A stretch of DNA of 64,000 nucleotides from Jiella mangrovi. GTDB lineage: Bacteria; Pseudomonadota; Alphaproteobacteria; Rhizobiales; Rhizobiaceae. This document shows, piece by piece, positions 34,920-45,959 of this stretch (positions are counted from its first letter, which is position 1; each line of letters starts with the position of its first letter). The notes under the pieces are model-generated. The model was not told the DNA's origin. It saw nothing but the letters and a program-made list of their open reading frames with translations, and made no database searches. The stretch spans positions 186,001-250,000 of the forward strand of contig NZ_JAGJCF010000003.1 in assembly GCF_017815135.1 (NCBI RefSeq), read 5' to 3'. The position numbers and the translations under genes were made by a program.

Positions 34920-35420
34920 CTAGTTTTTCAGCAGCATCTCCAGCGCTACAATCACCGATGCCGCCCGTATTCCGGCGCGGCCCAAGTCTCCGAACCGCTT
35001 CTCCCGATACACCGTAGCGTCCGGCCCTGCGCAGGCGAAATGCACCAGCCCGACCGGTTTCGTCTCCGACCCGCCGCCCGGCCCGGCGATCCCGGTGATC
35101 GACACCGCTACCGTCACTCCTGAACGCTCTCGCCCGCCCTCGGCCATTTGCCGGGCGACCACCTCCGACACGGCGCCATGGGACTCAAGCGCCGCCGGAT
35201 CGACGCCGACGAGCTCGATCTTTGCCTGATTGGAATAGGTGACGAAGCCGCGGTCGATCACGGCGGAGGAGCCGGCGATGTCGGTGATCGCGCCGGCGAC
35301 GAGGCCGCCGGTGCAGGATTCGACCGTGGCGATCGTCCAGCCGGCAGCTGTGTAGCGCTCGACGATCTCGCGGGCGAGGGCGGTGATGCGGTTCTCGGTG
35401 TCCAGCGGGTCGTCTGTCAT
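34920..35420 (-). CDS. pncC: Nicotinamide-nucleotide amidohydrolase PncC (CinA C-terminal)
   Basis: A 166-residue CinA_C domain. The motifs [32 protein letters not shown] and [20 protein letters not shown] are those of PncC, which deamidates NMN to NaMN in NAD recycling. Its ATG overlaps the ispDF stop as ATGA, so it is translationally coupled. The order ispDF-pncC is standard in Hyphomicrobiales. Confidence 0.92.
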   Translation of the reverse strand: MTDDPLDTENRITALAREIVERYTAAGWTIATVESCTGGLVAGAITDIAGSSAVIDRGFVTYSNQAKIELVGVDPAALESHGAVSEVVARQMAEGGRERSGVTVAVSITGIAGPGGGSETKPVGLVHFACAGPDATVYREKRFGDLGRAGIRAASVIVALEMLLKN

Positions 35421-36625
35421 TGCGCCTCTCCATAGACCACCGAGGCCGTCGCGATCGCGGCGATGCCCTCGCGGCGGCCGACGAAGCCGATCGTCTCGTT
35501 GGTCGTCGCCTTGACCGACACCCGGTCCATCGAAAGCCCGGTCATCCTGGCAATGGCCTCGCGCATCGCCTCGCGATGCGGCGCGATCTTCGGCGCCTCG
35601 CAGATCAGCGAGATGTCGGCATTCATGATCCGCCCGCCCCTGGCCGCGACGATCTCCACGGCCTTCTCGACGAAGATATGGGACGCCGCCCCCTTCCACT
35701 GCGGATCGCTCGGCGGAAAATGATCGCCGATGTCGCCGGCCCCGCAGGTGGCCAGCAGCGCGTCGGTGAGGGCGTGGAGGCCGACATCGGCGTCGGAATG
35801 GCCGTCGAGCGTCTGGTCATGGGGGATCCTGACGCCGCAAAGCGTGACGTGGTCGCCAGCAACGAGGCGATGGACGTCGTAGCCATTGCCGGTGCGAACG
35901 TCGATCTGAGGGGCGGTCATGGGCAAGGTCTCCTTCAGCCTGTCGTTCGCGGCGACGATGTCTTCGCGGGTGGTGAGTTTCACATTGCCGGACGAGCCCT
36001 CGACCAGCGTGACGGCCAGCCCCGCCCATTCGGCGATCGAGGCATCGTCGGTGAAATCCGAGCGGCCGGAGCTCGCAGCGTCTCTATGGGCGCTCCGGAT
36101 TGCCGCAAAGCGAAAGCCCTGCGGCGTCTGCGCGCCATAAAGGCCCTTGCGCGGCACCGTCTCGGCGATCGAGCGGTCGCTGTTGGCACGCTTGATTGTG
36201 TCGGCGATGGCAACGGCCGGGATCGCACCGCCGTTTGTTGCCGCCGCATCGATCACACGGTCGATCGTCGCCGTGTCGACGAAGGGGCGCACGGCGTCGT
36301 GGATGAGGACGAGATCGGGGCCCGTTCCGGCCGCCGCAAGAGCGTCGAGGCCGCGGCAGACCGAGATCTGCCGTTCGGCCCCGCCGATGACGATTTCGAG
36401 GCCGTCGGCTCGTTCGCCGAGGGCGCGGGCGCACAGGTCGCGGTCATCGGCATGGATGACGACGACGATCCTGTCGATCCGCGGGTGGCTGCCAAACAGC
36501 GCGACCGTATGGGCGAGGACGGCCCGGCCGCCGATGCTCTGATACTGCTTGGGGCCCTCCGTGGTGTGGCCGGCGCGCTCGCCCCGGCCGGCCGCCACCA
36601 GGATCGCCGCGATGCTCGTCGTCAT
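35417..36625 (-). CDS. ispDF: Bifunctional IspD/IspF enzyme
   Basis: A 402-residue fusion. The N-terminal half is 2-C-methyl-D-erythritol 4-phosphate cytidylyltransferase ([33 protein letters not shown]). The C-terminal half from about residue 245 is MECDP synthase with [27 protein letters not shown] and IGDHFPP. It performs two steps of the MEP isoprenoid route. The fusion is typical of alphaproteobacteria. The ATG before [10 protein letters not shown] is used. It is divergent from dusB. Confidence 0.96.
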   Translation of the reverse strand: MTTSIAAILVAAGRGERAGHTTEGPKQYQSIGGRAVLAHTVALFGSHPRIDRIVVVIHADDRDLCARALGERADGLEIVIGGAERQISVCRGLDALAAAGTGPDLVLIHDAVRPFVDTATIDRVIDAAATNGGAIPAVAIADTIKRANSDRSIAETVPRKGLYGAQTPQGFRFAAIRSAHRDAASSGRSDFTDDASIAEWAGLAVTLVEGSSGNVKLTTREDIVAANDRLKETLPMTAPQIDVRTGNGYDVHRLVAGDHVTLCGVRIPHDQTLDGHSDADVGLHALTDALLATCGAGDIGDHFPPSDPQWKGAASHIFVEKAVEIVAARGGRIMNADISLICEAPKIAPHREAMREAIARMTGLSMDRVSVKATTNETIGFVGRREGIAAIATASVVYGEAQ

Positions 36626-36779
36626 CCGGTCTGTCCTCGTTCGAAAACTCGCTTCGCAGGAGCACAAAGCAGTCAGCAAAGGCAAGCAATTTGCTTGTCA
36701 TTTGAGCACGCTCCGATTAAGTACAGCCCAGGTGCTGCAAGAATCGACAGTTGCGATGATCGCTCAGACTTTAGGCGAA

Positions 36780-37826
36780 ATGAGAAGGATCAAAGACGTT
36801 TCCCGTCCTCTGGCGGTCGGGGAGCTGACGCTCGCCAATCGCGTCCTGCTCGCGCCGATGTCCGGCGTCAGCGACGTGCCGTTGCGCCGGCTCGCCCGTC
36901 GGTTCGGTGCGGGGCTCGTCGTCTCCGAGATGGTCGCGAGCGGAGAATATCTGAAAGGCGTCGGCGAGACGAGCCTTCGCGCGCTGCGCGACGCGCCGGG
37001 CATTCATGCGGTGCAGCTCGCTGGGCGCGAGCCGGCCGTGATGGGCGAGGCCGCGGCGCGGCTGGCCGGTGCGGGCGCGGATCTCATCGACATCAATTTC
37101 GGCTGCCCGGCCAAGAAGGTCGTCGGCGGTCTGTCGGGGTCGGCCCTGATGCGCGAGCCCGAGCTTGCGCTGGCCATCGTCGAGGCCGTGGTCGCCGGCG
37201 CGGGCGACGTGCCGGTCACGGTGAAGATGCGGCTCGGCTGGGATCGCTCGACCATGAATGCCCCCTGGCTTGCATCGCGCGCCGAGGACGCGGGCGTCAG
37301 GATGATCACGGTCCATGGCCGGACCCGGATGGAATTTTACGACGGCGTCGCCGACTGGCGGGCCATCGCGGCCGTCCGCCGTCAGGTGAGGCTTCCGCTC
37401 GTCGCCAATGGCGACCTCTCCTCTGATGACCGCCTGCAGGAGATGCTGCGGTCGAGCGGCGCCGACGCGGTGATGGTGGGGCGCGGATGCTACGGTCGTC
37501 CCTGGCTTCCCGGGCTGATGGCACGGGCGATCGGCCTGTCCGATCTCGCGCGGATCGACTTGTCCGATTTCGTCGTCGAGCATTACGAGGCGATGCTGTC
37601 CCATTACGGATCGGCGACGGGCATTCGCCATTCCCGCAAACATCTGGGCTGGTACCTCGACCGCTTTGCGGCGACGGGCGCACCGGTTCCTTCCTGTGAA
37701 AGAAAGGCGGTCATGACCGCAACCAATCAGGACGACGTGAGGCGGCGGCTGGTTCGTCTGTTTGCCGGCACGACGCTCGCCGATGTCGAGCTGGCGGCGA
37801 CTGAAGTCAAAGCGGAGGCGGCGTGA
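36780..37826 (+). CDS. dusB: tRNA-dihydrouridine synthase DusB (NifR3)
   Basis: A 348-residue flavoenzyme: [14 protein letters not shown] binds [13 protein letters not shown] carries the catalytic cysteine, and [18 protein letters not shown] and [10 protein letters not shown] complete the TIM-barrel pattern. It reduces uridines in tRNA. It precedes ntrB, overlapping as GTGA, the classic nifR3-ntrB-ntrC order. An ATG eight codons upstream is an alternative start. Confidence 0.94.
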   Translation: MRRIKDVSRPLAVGELTLANRVLLAPMSGVSDVPLRRLARRFGAGLVVSEMVASGEYLKGVGETSLRALRDAPGIHAVQLAGREPAVMGEAAARLAGAGADLIDINFGCPAKKVVGGLSGSALMREPELALAIVEAVVAGAGDVPVTVKMRLGWDRSTMNAPWLASRAEDAGVRMITVHGRTRMEFYDGVADWRAIAAVRRQVRLPLVANGDLSSDDRLQEMLRSSGADAVMVGRGCYGRPWLPGLMARAIGLSDLARIDLSDFVVEHYEAMLSHYGSATGIRHSRKHLGWYLDRFAATGAPVPSCERKAVMTATNQDDVRRRLVRLFAGTTLADVELAATEVKAEAA

Positions 37827-38956
37827 CGATGGCAGCTTCATCCGAAGACGAGACGCCGGTCTGTGCCTCGGCTGCCCAGGTTCTCAACGCGTTGCCCCAT
37901 CCCGTCATCGTCGTCGATGAGGCGGGGCGGTTCTGCTTTGCCAATTCCGATGCCGAGCAGTTCTTTTCGGCAGGCTCGGCCTATCTCGCCCGAAAGACGC
38001 TGCAGGATTTCGTCCCCGGCGACAGCCCGCTGTTCTTCCTGATCGAGCAGGCGCGCGAGCAGCAGGCGCGGATCAGCGAATATCGCGTCGACATCTCTTC
38101 GCCGCGGCTCGGAGGCGAGCGGCTGGTCGATCTCTACGTCTCGTCGATGAACGAGGCGCCGGAGCTCGTCGTCGTGATGATCCAGCAGCGCTCCATTGCC
38201 GAGAAGATGGACCGCCAGCTGACGCACCGCTCGGCGGCCCGCACCGTCACCGGGCTTGCCGCGATGCTCGCCCACGAGATCCGCAATCCGCTTTCGGGCA
38301 TCAAGGGCGCGGCGCAGCTTCTGGCGACCTCCGCCAGCGACGAGGACCGCGGGCTGACGCGGCTGATCCAGGAAGAGAGCGACCGGATCGTCAAACTCGT
38401 CGACCGGATGGAGGTGTTTTCCGACCAGCGGCCGATCGAGCGCTCGGCGGTCAACATCCATTCCGTGCTCGAACACGTGAAGACCCTGAGCCGGAACGGT
38501 TTCGCGCGGGACATGAAGATCGTCGAACTCTACGATCCGTCGCTGCCGCCGGTCTTCGCCAATCGTGACCAGCTCGTCCAGGTGTTCCTCAATCTCGTCA
38601 AGAACGCCGCCGAGGCGGTGCGTGGGAAAGAGGGCGCCGAGATCCGGCTGACCACCGCCTACAAGCCGGGCGTCAGGCTTTCCGTCCCCGGGACGCGGGA
38701 CCGGGTGACGCTGCCCCTGGAATTTGCCGTCGAGGACAATGGCGATGGCGTGCCGGACGACATTCGCGAGCACATCTTCGATCCCTTCGTCACCACCAAG
38801 CCGAGCGGCTCCGGCCTCGGCCTCGCGCTCGTCGCCAAGATCGTCGGCGATCATGGCGGCGTCATCGAATGCGAGTCGCAGCCGGGCCATACCGTTTTTC
38901 GCATTCTGATGCCGGCCTGGCGCGAGCTTTCCGTGCCCGGCGAGACCGACGAATAG
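37823..38956 (+). CDS. ntrB: Nitrogen regulation sensor kinase NtrB
   Basis: A 377-residue soluble kinase. An N-terminal PAS domain (about 15-115) is followed by the H-box [20 protein letters not shown] with H151, the N-box [10 protein letters not shown] and the G-box [10 protein letters not shown] with GSGLGLALV. It phosphorylates NtrC when nitrogen is low; PII (GlnB) binding switches it to phosphatase. The GTG start overlaps the dusB stop; an ATG two codons in is possible. There are 12 bp to ntrC. Confidence 0.96.
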   Translation: MTMAASSEDETPVCASAAQVLNALPHPVIVVDEAGRFCFANSDAEQFFSAGSAYLARKTLQDFVPGDSPLFFLIEQAREQQARISEYRVDISSPRLGGERLVDLYVSSMNEAPELVVVMIQQRSIAEKMDRQLTHRSAARTVTGLAAMLAHEIRNPLSGIKGAAQLLATSASDEDRGLTRLIQEESDRIVKLVDRMEVFSDQRPIERSAVNIHSVLEHVKTLSRNGFARDMKIVELYDPSLPPVFANRDQLVQVFLNLVKNAAEAVRGKEGAEIRLTTAYKPGVRLSVPGTRDRVTLPLEFAVEDNGDGVPDDIREHIFDPFVTTKPSGSGLGLALVAKIVGDHGGVIECESQPGHTVFRILMPAWRELSVPGETDE

Positions 38957-38968
38957 GGCTGATACCGA

Positions 38969-40414
38969 ATGGCAATGCAGATCATCGTAGCCGACGACGA
39001 CGCCGCGATCCGGACGGTCGTCTCACAGGCACTCATGCGTGCCGGCTTCGAAGTGCGGGTCACCTCGAACATCGCGACGCTTTGGCGCTGGATTTCGGCC
39101 GGCGAGGGCGACCTCGTCATCACCGACGTCCTGATGCCCGACGGCAACGCCTTCGACACCCTGCCGAAAATCAAGAATTCGCGGCCCGAACTGCCGGTCG
39201 TGGTGATGAGCGCGCAGAACACCTTCATGACGGCGATCAAGGCGTCGGAGAGGGGCGCCTACGACTATATCCCGAAGCCCTTCGACCTGACCGAGCTCGT
39301 CTCGATCGTGCGCCGCGCCCTGTCCGAACCCAAGCCCGGTCCGCGTGCCGGCGCTCAGGACGACCTGCAGGAATCGATGCCGCTGGTCGGCCGCTCGCCG
39401 GCCATGCAGGACATCTATCGCGCGCTGGCGCGGATGATGCAGACCGACCTGACGGTGACGATCACCGGCGAATCCGGCACGGGCAAGGAGCTCGTCGCAC
39501 GGGCGCTGCACGATTACGGCCGCCGGCGCAAAGGCCCGTTCGTCGCCATCAACATGGCCGCGATCCCTCGCGATCTGATCGAATCGGAACTCTTCGGCCA
39601 TGAGAAGGGCGCCTTTACCGGCGCCCAGGCGCGCACCAGCGGCCGCTTCGAACAGGCCGAAGGCGGCACGCTCTTCCTCGACGAGATCGGCGACATGCCG
39701 ATGGAGGCGCAGACCCGCCTCCTGCGCGTCCTGCAACAGGGCGAATACACCATCGTCGGCGGCCGGACGCCGATCGCGACGGACGTGCGCATCGTCGCCG
39801 CGACCAACAAGGACCTGCGCCAGCTGATTTCCCGGGGTCTTTTCCGCGAGGATCTGTTCTATCGGCTGAATGTCGTGCCGCTGCGCCTGCCGCCGATGCG
39901 TGAGCGCATCGAGGACCTGCCCGATCTGGCGCGGCATTTTTTCGCATCCGCCGAGAAGGAAGGGCTGCCCCGCAAGACGCTCAGTCAGGGCGCGCTCGAC
40001 GTCATGCGGCGCTATGCCTGGCCGGGCAATGTCCGCGAACTGGAAAACCTCATCCGCCGTTTGGCGGCGCTCTATCCGCAGGACGAGATCTCCGCGGAGA
40101 TCCTCGAGCACGAGCTTACCAGCGACCCGATCAAAAGCCCGGGAATCGAGACGGACGGCAGCAAACCCATTGATCTCAGTGCTGCGGTGGAACGCTATCT
40201 CAGCGAATATTTTTCGTCCTTCGGCGACGATCTGCCGCCGCCGGGCCTGCATGGTCGTATCCTGCGGGAAGTGGAATATCCGCTGATCGCGGCAGCGCTT
40301 GCGGCGACGCGGGGCAATCAGGTCAAGGCCGCCGATCTCCTCGGCGTCAACCGCAATACGTTGCGCAAGAAGATCCGCGATCTCGATATTTCAGTGGTTC
40401 GTTCGATCCGCTGA
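38969..40414 (+). CDS. ntrC: Nitrogen regulation response regulator NtrC
   Basis: A 481-residue sigma-54 activator. The receiver domain has D53 (VITDVLMPD). The AAA+ domain has Walker A GESGTGKE, the sigma-54-contacting GAFTGA loop ([10 protein letters not shown]), Walker [11 protein letters not shown] and the R-finger region. The C-terminal Fis-type helix-turn-helix is [20 protein letters not shown]. It activates glnBA and other nitrogen genes; a candidate sigma-54 promoter for glnBA lies in this window. It is downstream of ntrB in one operon. Confidence 0.97.
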   Translation: MAMQIIVADDDAAIRTVVSQALMRAGFEVRVTSNIATLWRWISAGEGDLVITDVLMPDGNAFDTLPKIKNSRPELPVVVMSAQNTFMTAIKASERGAYDYIPKPFDLTELVSIVRRALSEPKPGPRAGAQDDLQESMPLVGRSPAMQDIYRALARMMQTDLTVTITGESGTGKELVARALHDYGRRRKGPFVAINMAAIPRDLIESELFGHEKGAFTGAQARTSGRFEQAEGGTLFLDEIGDMPMEAQTRLLRVLQQGEYTIVGGRTPIATDVRIVAATNKDLRQLISRGLFREDLFYRLNVVPLRLPPMRERIEDLPDLARHFFASAEKEGLPRKTLSQGALDVMRRYAWPGNVRELENLIRRLAALYPQDEISAEILEHELTSDPIKSPGIETDGSKPIDLSAAVERYLSEYFSSFGDDLPPPGLHGRILREVEYPLIAAALAATRGNQVKAADLLGVNRNTLRKKIRDLDISVVRSIR

Positions 40415-40494
40415 CTCGCTTTTTTCGGAGTTTCGTTGCAGTTTGGACACATTCCGTTGCTCAGTGGCAACGGAACTCGAATTGTCCGTAAAAC

Positions 40495-42708
40495 ATGACG
40501 ACACACCCGATCCATACCGATTCCGAAGTGCCGTTCCTGATGGAGCGACGCCGCTTCCTTCTGTTCCCCGGTCTTCTCGCCGTGGCGGGAGCGCTGATTA
40601 CCGGCGCGATCTCCTTCGTCGTCCTGATGGGCCTCACGCCGATCGAGCCGACCGATACGATCGTCACCATCGCCACGGTGGTGAACGGTGGATTCGTCCT
40701 GCTTCTCTGCGTCCTGATCGGCCGCGAGGTGCTGCGCATGCTGAGGGCGCGGCGTCAGGGCAGGGCGGCTTCACGCCTGCATGTGCGCATCGTCGTCCTG
40801 TTCTCGATCGTCGCCGCGCTGCCGGCGCTCCTCGTCGCCATCGTCGCCAGCGTCACCCTCGATCTCGGTCTCGACCGCTGGTTCGGCATGCGCACCCGCG
40901 CGATCGTCGAATCCTCGATCAGTGTCGCGAAGGCCTATGTGAACGAGAACGCCCGCAACCTGCAGGGCACGACGCTGTCGATGGCCTATGATCTCGATCA
41001 GCAGCGCCAGCTTTTCGATCTTGACCGGGGCGGATTTCAGGATCTGATGACCGAGCAGGCGCGGGGCCGGGCGCTGCTCGGCGCCCAGATCCTGCGTCTC
41101 GACGGCAAGCCCATCCTGAAAGCCGATGTCGATGAGAAGAAGCCGCTGCCGGTGCCGCCGGCGGACGCTCTGCAACAGGCGGCGGCGGGCAATCTTGTCT
41201 TCATCCCGCCGGGGGTGACCAATCTCGTCGGCTCGATCATTCGCCTCCGGCAGATCGCCAATGCCTATCTCTACACCGTGCGCGCCGTCGATCCCGACGT
41301 GATCAAGGCGCTGCGCGAAATGGAGGAGCGCTCGGCGGAATATTCGAGCCTGTCCGACAACCGGTTTGGCCTGCAGCTGGCTTTCGCGCTGCTTTATCTC
41401 GGCATCACGCTCATCGTCCTTCTGTCGGCGATCTGGACCGGAATCGGCGTCGCCGATCGGCTGGTCCGGCCGATCAGGCTGCTCATCGGCGCGGCGGACG
41501 AGGTGTCGGAGGGCAATCTCTCTGTGTCGGTGCCCGTCCGCGTGTCGGATGGCGACGTCGGATCGCTTTCCAACACCTTCAACAACATGATCCTGCAGCT
41601 GAGAAGCCAGCGCTCGGAGCTGGTCAACGCCAAGGACGTGATCGACGAACGCCGCCGTTTCATCGAGGCGGTGCTGTCGGGCGTGACCGTCGGCGTCATG
41701 GGCATCGAGCGCGACGGCACGATCTCCATGCTGAACCCCTCCGCCGAACGCATACTCGGCGTCGAGGCCGACGGCGTTACCGGCAAGAAGCTCGAGGTCG
41801 CATTTCCCGAGATCGGGCAGATCCACAAGTCCGTCGGAGCCTCGCGGCGTGCGGAGCATCTCGAAGAGGTCAAGCTTCGGATCCGCGAACGCGAGCGCAC
41901 GCTTGCGATCCGCATCACCTCGTCCGAGGATAGCGACGGCGATCATTCGTCGGTGGTGACGATCGACGACATCACCGATCTCGTCGATGCTCAGCGCACA
42001 TCCGCCTGGGCCGACGTCGCAAGGCGCATCGCCCACGAGATCAAGAACCCGCTGACGCCGATCCAGCTGTCGGCCGAGCGCATCCGCCGGCGCTACGGCA
42101 AGCGCGTCGAAGACGACCGCGAGGTCTTCGACCGCTGCGTCGAAACCATCATCCGGCAGGTCTCGGACATCGGCCGCATGGTCGACGAATTTTCCACCTT
42201 CGCCCGCATGCCGAAGCCCACAATGGAGCGGATGGATCTTCGCGACGCGCTGCGCGAGGCGGTGTTCATGCGCGAGATGGGCGATCACGGGATCGCGTTC
42301 ACGGCGCAGATTCCCGACACGCCGATGCTCGGCTCATACGATATAAGGCTTTTGTCCCAGGCGTTCGGCAATCTGGTCAAGAACGCCGTGGAAGCGCTGG
42401 AAGCCTGCGAAGACATCGAGGGGCGGATCGTCATCCGGGCGACGGCCGAAGGTGACGTGTACCGGATCGACATCGTCGACAACGGTCGTGGTTTTCCCAA
42501 GGAGAATCGCGATCGGCTGCTCGAGCCCTACATGACGACGCGCGAGAAGGGGACCGGCCTCGGCCTCGCGATCGTTCGCAAGATCATCGAAGACCATGGC
42601 GGCACGATTTCACTCGAAGATGCACCCGATCAGCCGCACGGCGCGCTGGTGCGGATCGTGCTGCCGGCAGGCCCTGCTCCGCACGACGCGAGCGCACTGA
42701 AAGACTGA
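40495..42708 (+). CDS. ntrY: Nitrogen regulation sensor kinase NtrY
   Basis: A 737-residue membrane kinase. It has two N-terminal spans (about 20-70), another near 95-120, a periplasmic region, a further span near 292-317, a HAMP domain, a PAS domain and a kinase core with H-box RRIAHEIKNPLTPIQLSAERI, N-box NLVKNAVEAL and G-box DNGRGFP. It partners NtrX in sensing, linked to nitrogen and redox state in relatives. It lies 80 bp after ntrC. Confidence 0.95.
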   Translation: MTTHPIHTDSEVPFLMERRRFLLFPGLLAVAGALITGAISFVVLMGLTPIEPTDTIVTIATVVNGGFVLLLCVLIGREVLRMLRARRQGRAASRLHVRIVVLFSIVAALPALLVAIVASVTLDLGLDRWFGMRTRAIVESSISVAKAYVNENARNLQGTTLSMAYDLDQQRQLFDLDRGGFQDLMTEQARGRALLGAQILRLDGKPILKADVDEKKPLPVPPADALQQAAAGNLVFIPPGVTNLVGSIIRLRQIANAYLYTVRAVDPDVIKALREMEERSAEYSSLSDNRFGLQLAFALLYLGITLIVLLSAIWTGIGVADRLVRPIRLLIGAADEVSEGNLSVSVPVRVSDGDVGSLSNTFNNMILQLRSQRSELVNAKDVIDERRRFIEAVLSGVTVGVMGIERDGTISMLNPSAERILGVEADGVTGKKLEVAFPEIGQIHKSVGASRRAEHLEEVKLRIRERERTLAIRITSSEDSDGDHSSVVTIDDITDLVDAQRTSAWADVARRIAHEIKNPLTPIQLSAERIRRRYGKRVEDDREVFDRCVETIIRQVSDIGRMVDEFSTFARMPKPTMERMDLRDALREAVFMREMGDHGIAFTAQIPDTPMLGSYDIRLLSQAFGNLVKNAVEALEACEDIEGRIVIRATAEGDVYRIDIVDNGRGFPKENRDRLLEPYMTTREKGTGLGLAIVRKIIEDHGGTISLEDAPDQPHGALVRIVLPAGPAPHDASALKD

Positions 42709-42730
42709 GAAAAAGAAGGAGTGGTGAGCC

Positions 42731-44095
42731 ATGGCATCGGATATTCTGATCGTCGATGACGAAGCCGACATTCGCGAACTCGTCGCGGGGCTTCTGGAGG
42801 ACGAGGGGCACGAGACCCGAACCGCCGGCAATTCGGACGCGGCCCTGCAGGCCATCACCGACCGGGTGCCGCGGCTGGTGTTTCTCGACATCTGGCTGCA
42901 GGGCAGCCGGCTCGACGGGCTCGACCTGCTCGATGCCATCAAGGCCCAGCACCCGGAGGTGCCGGTGGTGATGATTTCCGGCCACGGCAACATCGAGACC
43001 GCGGTCTCGGCGATCCGGCGCGGCGCCTATGATTACATCGAGAAGCCCTTCAAGGCCGACCGGCTGGTGCTGATCGCCGAGCGGGCGCTGGAGACCTCGA
43101 AGCTCAAGCGCGAGGTTCTCGAGCTCAAGCGCCGTTCCACCGATTTCGCCGAGCTCATCGGCAAGTCGCAGCCGATGAACCAGCTGCGCAGCGTCATCGA
43201 GCGGGTGTCGCCGACCAACAGCCGGGTGATGATCCTCGGCGCTTCGGGATCGGGCAAGGAGATGGTGGCGCGGGCGATCCACGCGGCCTCGCCGCGCGCC
43301 TCCGGCCCGTTCGTCGCGCTCAATGCCGCGGCGATCACGCCCGACCGCATGGAGCTCGAACTCTTCGGCAACGAGACGCCGCCGGGCACGGAGCGCAAGA
43401 TCGGCGCTCTGGAGGAGGCCCATCGCGGCGTCCTCTACCTCGACGAGGTCGCCGACATGCCGCGCGAGACGCAGAACCGCATCCTGCGGGTTCTCACCGA
43501 GCAGACCTTCGAGCGCGTCGGCGGCTCGAAACGGGTGAAGGTCGACGTGCGGATCATTTCCTCGACCTCGCAGAACCTCGATTCCTTGATCGCCGAGGGC
43601 CTGTTCCGCGAGGATCTCTATCATCGCCTCGCCGTGGTGCCGATCCAGGTCCCGCCTCTCGCCGATCGACGCCAGGACGTGCCGATGCTGATCGAGGCCT
43701 TCATGAATCAGATCAGCGAGCAGACCGGCATCAAGACGAAGCGAATCAGCGACGAGGCGATGGCCGTTCTTCAGGCCAGCGAATGGCCGGGCAATGTGCG
43801 CCAGCTGCGCAACAACGTCGAGCGGCTGATGATCCTGTCCCGCGACACCGACGCCGACCATCCGATCACCGCCGACATGCTGCCCAACGAGGTCGGCGAC
43901 ATGCTGCCGAGGACGCCGAGCCAGGCCAATGGCCAGATCCTCGCTCTGCCTTTGCGCGATGCGCGCGAGGTGTTCGAGAAGGAGTATCTCGTCGCCCAGA
44001 TCAACCGCTTCGGCGGCAACATCTCGCGCACGGCAGAATTCGTCGGCATGGAACGCTCGGCGCTGCACCGCAAGCTGAAATCTCTCGGCATTTGA
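42731..44095 (+). CDS. ntrX: Response regulator NtrX
   Basis: A 454-residue protein with receiver D53 (LVFLDIWLQGS), an AAA+ domain with Walker A GASGSGKE and Walker B VLYLDEVADM, and a C-terminal Fis-type helix-turn-helix (RTAEFVGMERSALHRKL). The sigma-54 contact loop GAFTGA is replaced by ETPPGTERKIG, so it is unlikely to activate sigma-54 polymerase. It is 22 bp after ntrY and is its cognate regulator. It probably works on other promoters as activator or repressor. Confidence 0.95.
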   Translation: MASDILIVDDEADIRELVAGLLEDEGHETRTAGNSDAALQAITDRVPRLVFLDIWLQGSRLDGLDLLDAIKAQHPEVPVVMISGHGNIETAVSAIRRGAYDYIEKPFKADRLVLIAERALETSKLKREVLELKRRSTDFAELIGKSQPMNQLRSVIERVSPTNSRVMILGASGSGKEMVARAIHAASPRASGPFVALNAAAITPDRMELELFGNETPPGTERKIGALEEAHRGVLYLDEVADMPRETQNRILRVLTEQTFERVGGSKRVKVDVRIISSTSQNLDSLIAEGLFREDLYHRLAVVPIQVPPLADRRQDVPMLIEAFMNQISEQTGIKTKRISDEAMAVLQASEWPGNVRQLRNNVERLMILSRDTDADHPITADMLPNEVGDMLPRTPSQANGQILALPLRDAREVFEKEYLVAQINRFGGNISRTAEFVGMERSALHRKLKSLGI

Positions 44096-44150
44096 GCTGC
44101 CTTTCCTTTAAGGGTGCGCCCCTGGAACTCATGGCGATGGAGCGGCCAGA

Positions 44151-45527
44151 ATGAAGGTGGTGATCTGCGGCGCGGGGCAGGTGGGCTACGGCATTGCCGA
44201 GAGGCTGGCCTCCGAGCGTAACGACGTGTCGGTGATCGACACCTCGCGCACGCTCGTCCAGGCGATTCGCGACAATCTCGATGCCAGAGGCTTCGTCGGC
44301 CACGGCTCGCAGCCGGACGTTCTGGCCGAGGCGGGCGCCGAACAGGCCGACATGATCATCGCCGTGACGTTGCACGACGAGGTCAACATGATCGCCTGCC
44401 AGGTCGCGCATTCTCTCTTCAACGTGCCGACCAAGATCGCCCGCATCCGCTCCCAGAGCTATCTGCGGCCGCATTGGCAGGACCTCTTCTCGACCGACAA
44501 TCTGCCGATCGACGTGATCATCTCGCCGGAGGTCGAGGTGGGCGAGATGGTGCTGCGGCGCATTGCCCTGCCCGGGGCGATGGACGCGGTGCGCTTTGCC
44601 GACGACAACATCGCCATGGTGGCGATCGAATGTTCGGAGGACTGCCCGGTCGTCAACACGCCGCTCGACCAGCTGACCGACCTCTTCCCCGATCTCAACG
44701 CCACCGTCGTCGGCATCTGGCGCGGCGACCGGCTGTTCATTCCCTCATCGACCGACCACATGGTGCCGGGCGACGTCGCCTATGTGGTGGCCGAAAAGGG
44801 CCATGTGCGCCGCGCCCTCGGCCTGTTTGGCCACGAGGAACCGGAGGCTGGCCGCATCGTCATCGTCGGTGGCGGCAATATCGGCTACTTCGTCGCCCAG
44901 CAGATCGAGACGCGCAGCATCGGGGCCAAGATCCGCGTCATCGAGGACAATCACGACCGCGCCGTGACGATCGCCGACGGGCTGAAGCGGACGATCGTCC
45001 TGCATGGCAACGGCCTCGACCAGTCGATCCTCAAGGAAGCGGACATCGGCTCGAGCGATCTCCTCGTCGCTCTGACCAACGACGACAAGGTCAACATCCT
45101 GTCGAGCGTCATGGCCAAGCGGCTGGGCTGCAAGGGCAATCTGGCGCTGCTCAACAATGCCGACTATCAGGGCTTCACCCGGACGCTGGGTATCGACGCC
45201 TTCATCAATCCCCGCTCGGTGACGATCTCGCGCGTTCTCCAGCATGTCCGGCGCGGGCGCATCCGGGCGGTGCATTCGATCCAGAACGGCGTTGCGGAGG
45301 TGATCGAGGCCGAGGCGCTCGAGACCTCGCCGCTGGTCGGCGAGCCGCTGCGCGACCTCGATCTTCCCGACAATCTGAGGATCGGGGCGATTTACCGGAA
45401 CGGCGCCTATGTCAAACCGAGCGGCCAGACGAAGATCCGGGCCAAGGACAGGGTCGTCATCTTCGCGGCGGCGGCCGCCGTACGTCATGTCGAGCAGATG
45501 TTCCGGGTGTCGCTGGAGTTCTTTTGA
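44151..45527 (+). CDS. trkA: Trk system potassium uptake protein TrkA
   Basis: A 458-residue peripheral membrane protein with two tandem RCK modules. Each has an NAD-binding Rossmann core, GAGQVGYGIAERLASE near residue 6 and GGGNIGYFVAQQIE near residue 240, followed by a TrkA-C domain. It gates the TrkH/TrkG potassium channel, which is not encoded here. It follows ntrX by 55 bp, a conserved alphaproteobacterial order. Confidence 0.95.
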   Translation: MKVVICGAGQVGYGIAERLASERNDVSVIDTSRTLVQAIRDNLDARGFVGHGSQPDVLAEAGAEQADMIIAVTLHDEVNMIACQVAHSLFNVPTKIARIRSQSYLRPHWQDLFSTDNLPIDVIISPEVEVGEMVLRRIALPGAMDAVRFADDNIAMVAIECSEDCPVVNTPLDQLTDLFPDLNATVVGIWRGDRLFIPSSTDHMVPGDVAYVVAEKGHVRRALGLFGHEEPEAGRIVIVGGGNIGYFVAQQIETRSIGAKIRVIEDNHDRAVTIADGLKRTIVLHGNGLDQSILKEADIGSSDLLVALTNDDKVNILSSVMAKRLGCKGNLALLNNADYQGFTRTLGIDAFINPRSVTISRVLQHVRRGRIRAVHSIQNGVAEVIEAEALETSPLVGEPLRDLDLPDNLRIGAIYRNGAYVKPSGQTKIRAKDRVVIFAAAAAVRHVEQMFRVSLEFF

Positions 45528-45710
45528 CCGGTGATTTTTACAGCGCGCATGTCAAACTCGCGCTTCGCCAGAAAATTGCGTCGTGATTCGCAACGGATGG
45601 GGCTTCGAAGTCATTCGCACCTGCGGTATCAATGAGAAAGCGTCCGCAAGAGACCGGCCGCGACTACGAGCAATCAAGGCTGCAGCACAAATCAAAAAGG
45701 ATATCTCTGC

Positions 45711-45959
45711 ATGCCAGAGCGGACCCAGCACCTTCAGGACCTGTTTCTCAACACGGTTCGCAAGCAAAAGATTTCGTTGACGATTTTTCTGGTCAACGGT
45801 GTAAAACTCACCGGCGTCGTCACGTCGTTCGACAATTTCTGCGTCCTTCTGCGTCGCGACGGCCATTCGCAGCTCGTCTACAAGCACGCGATTTCGACGA
45901 TCATGCCCTCGCAGCCCGTGCAGATGTATGAAGGCGTCGACGAGAGCGGGAAGGCCTGA
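45711..45959 (+). CDS. hfq: RNA chaperone Hfq
   Basis: An 82-residue Sm-like protein. Sm1 spans about residues 11-44 and Sm2 contains the YKHA motif (Y57-A60), with Q8 at the proximal RNA-binding face. It promotes sRNA-mRNA pairing. The 183 bp between trkA and hfq probably hold its own promoter. It is followed without a gap by hflX. Confidence 0.97.
   Translation: MPERTQHLQDLFLNTVRKQKISLTIFLVNGVKLTGVVTSFDNFCVLLRRDGHSQLVYKHAISTIMPSQPVQMYEGVDESGKA

Noticed and set aside
35420-37426. Long plus-strand frame across ispDF and into dusB
   Set aside because: It is antisense to ispDF and off-frame in dusB; both real genes have complete enzyme motifs.
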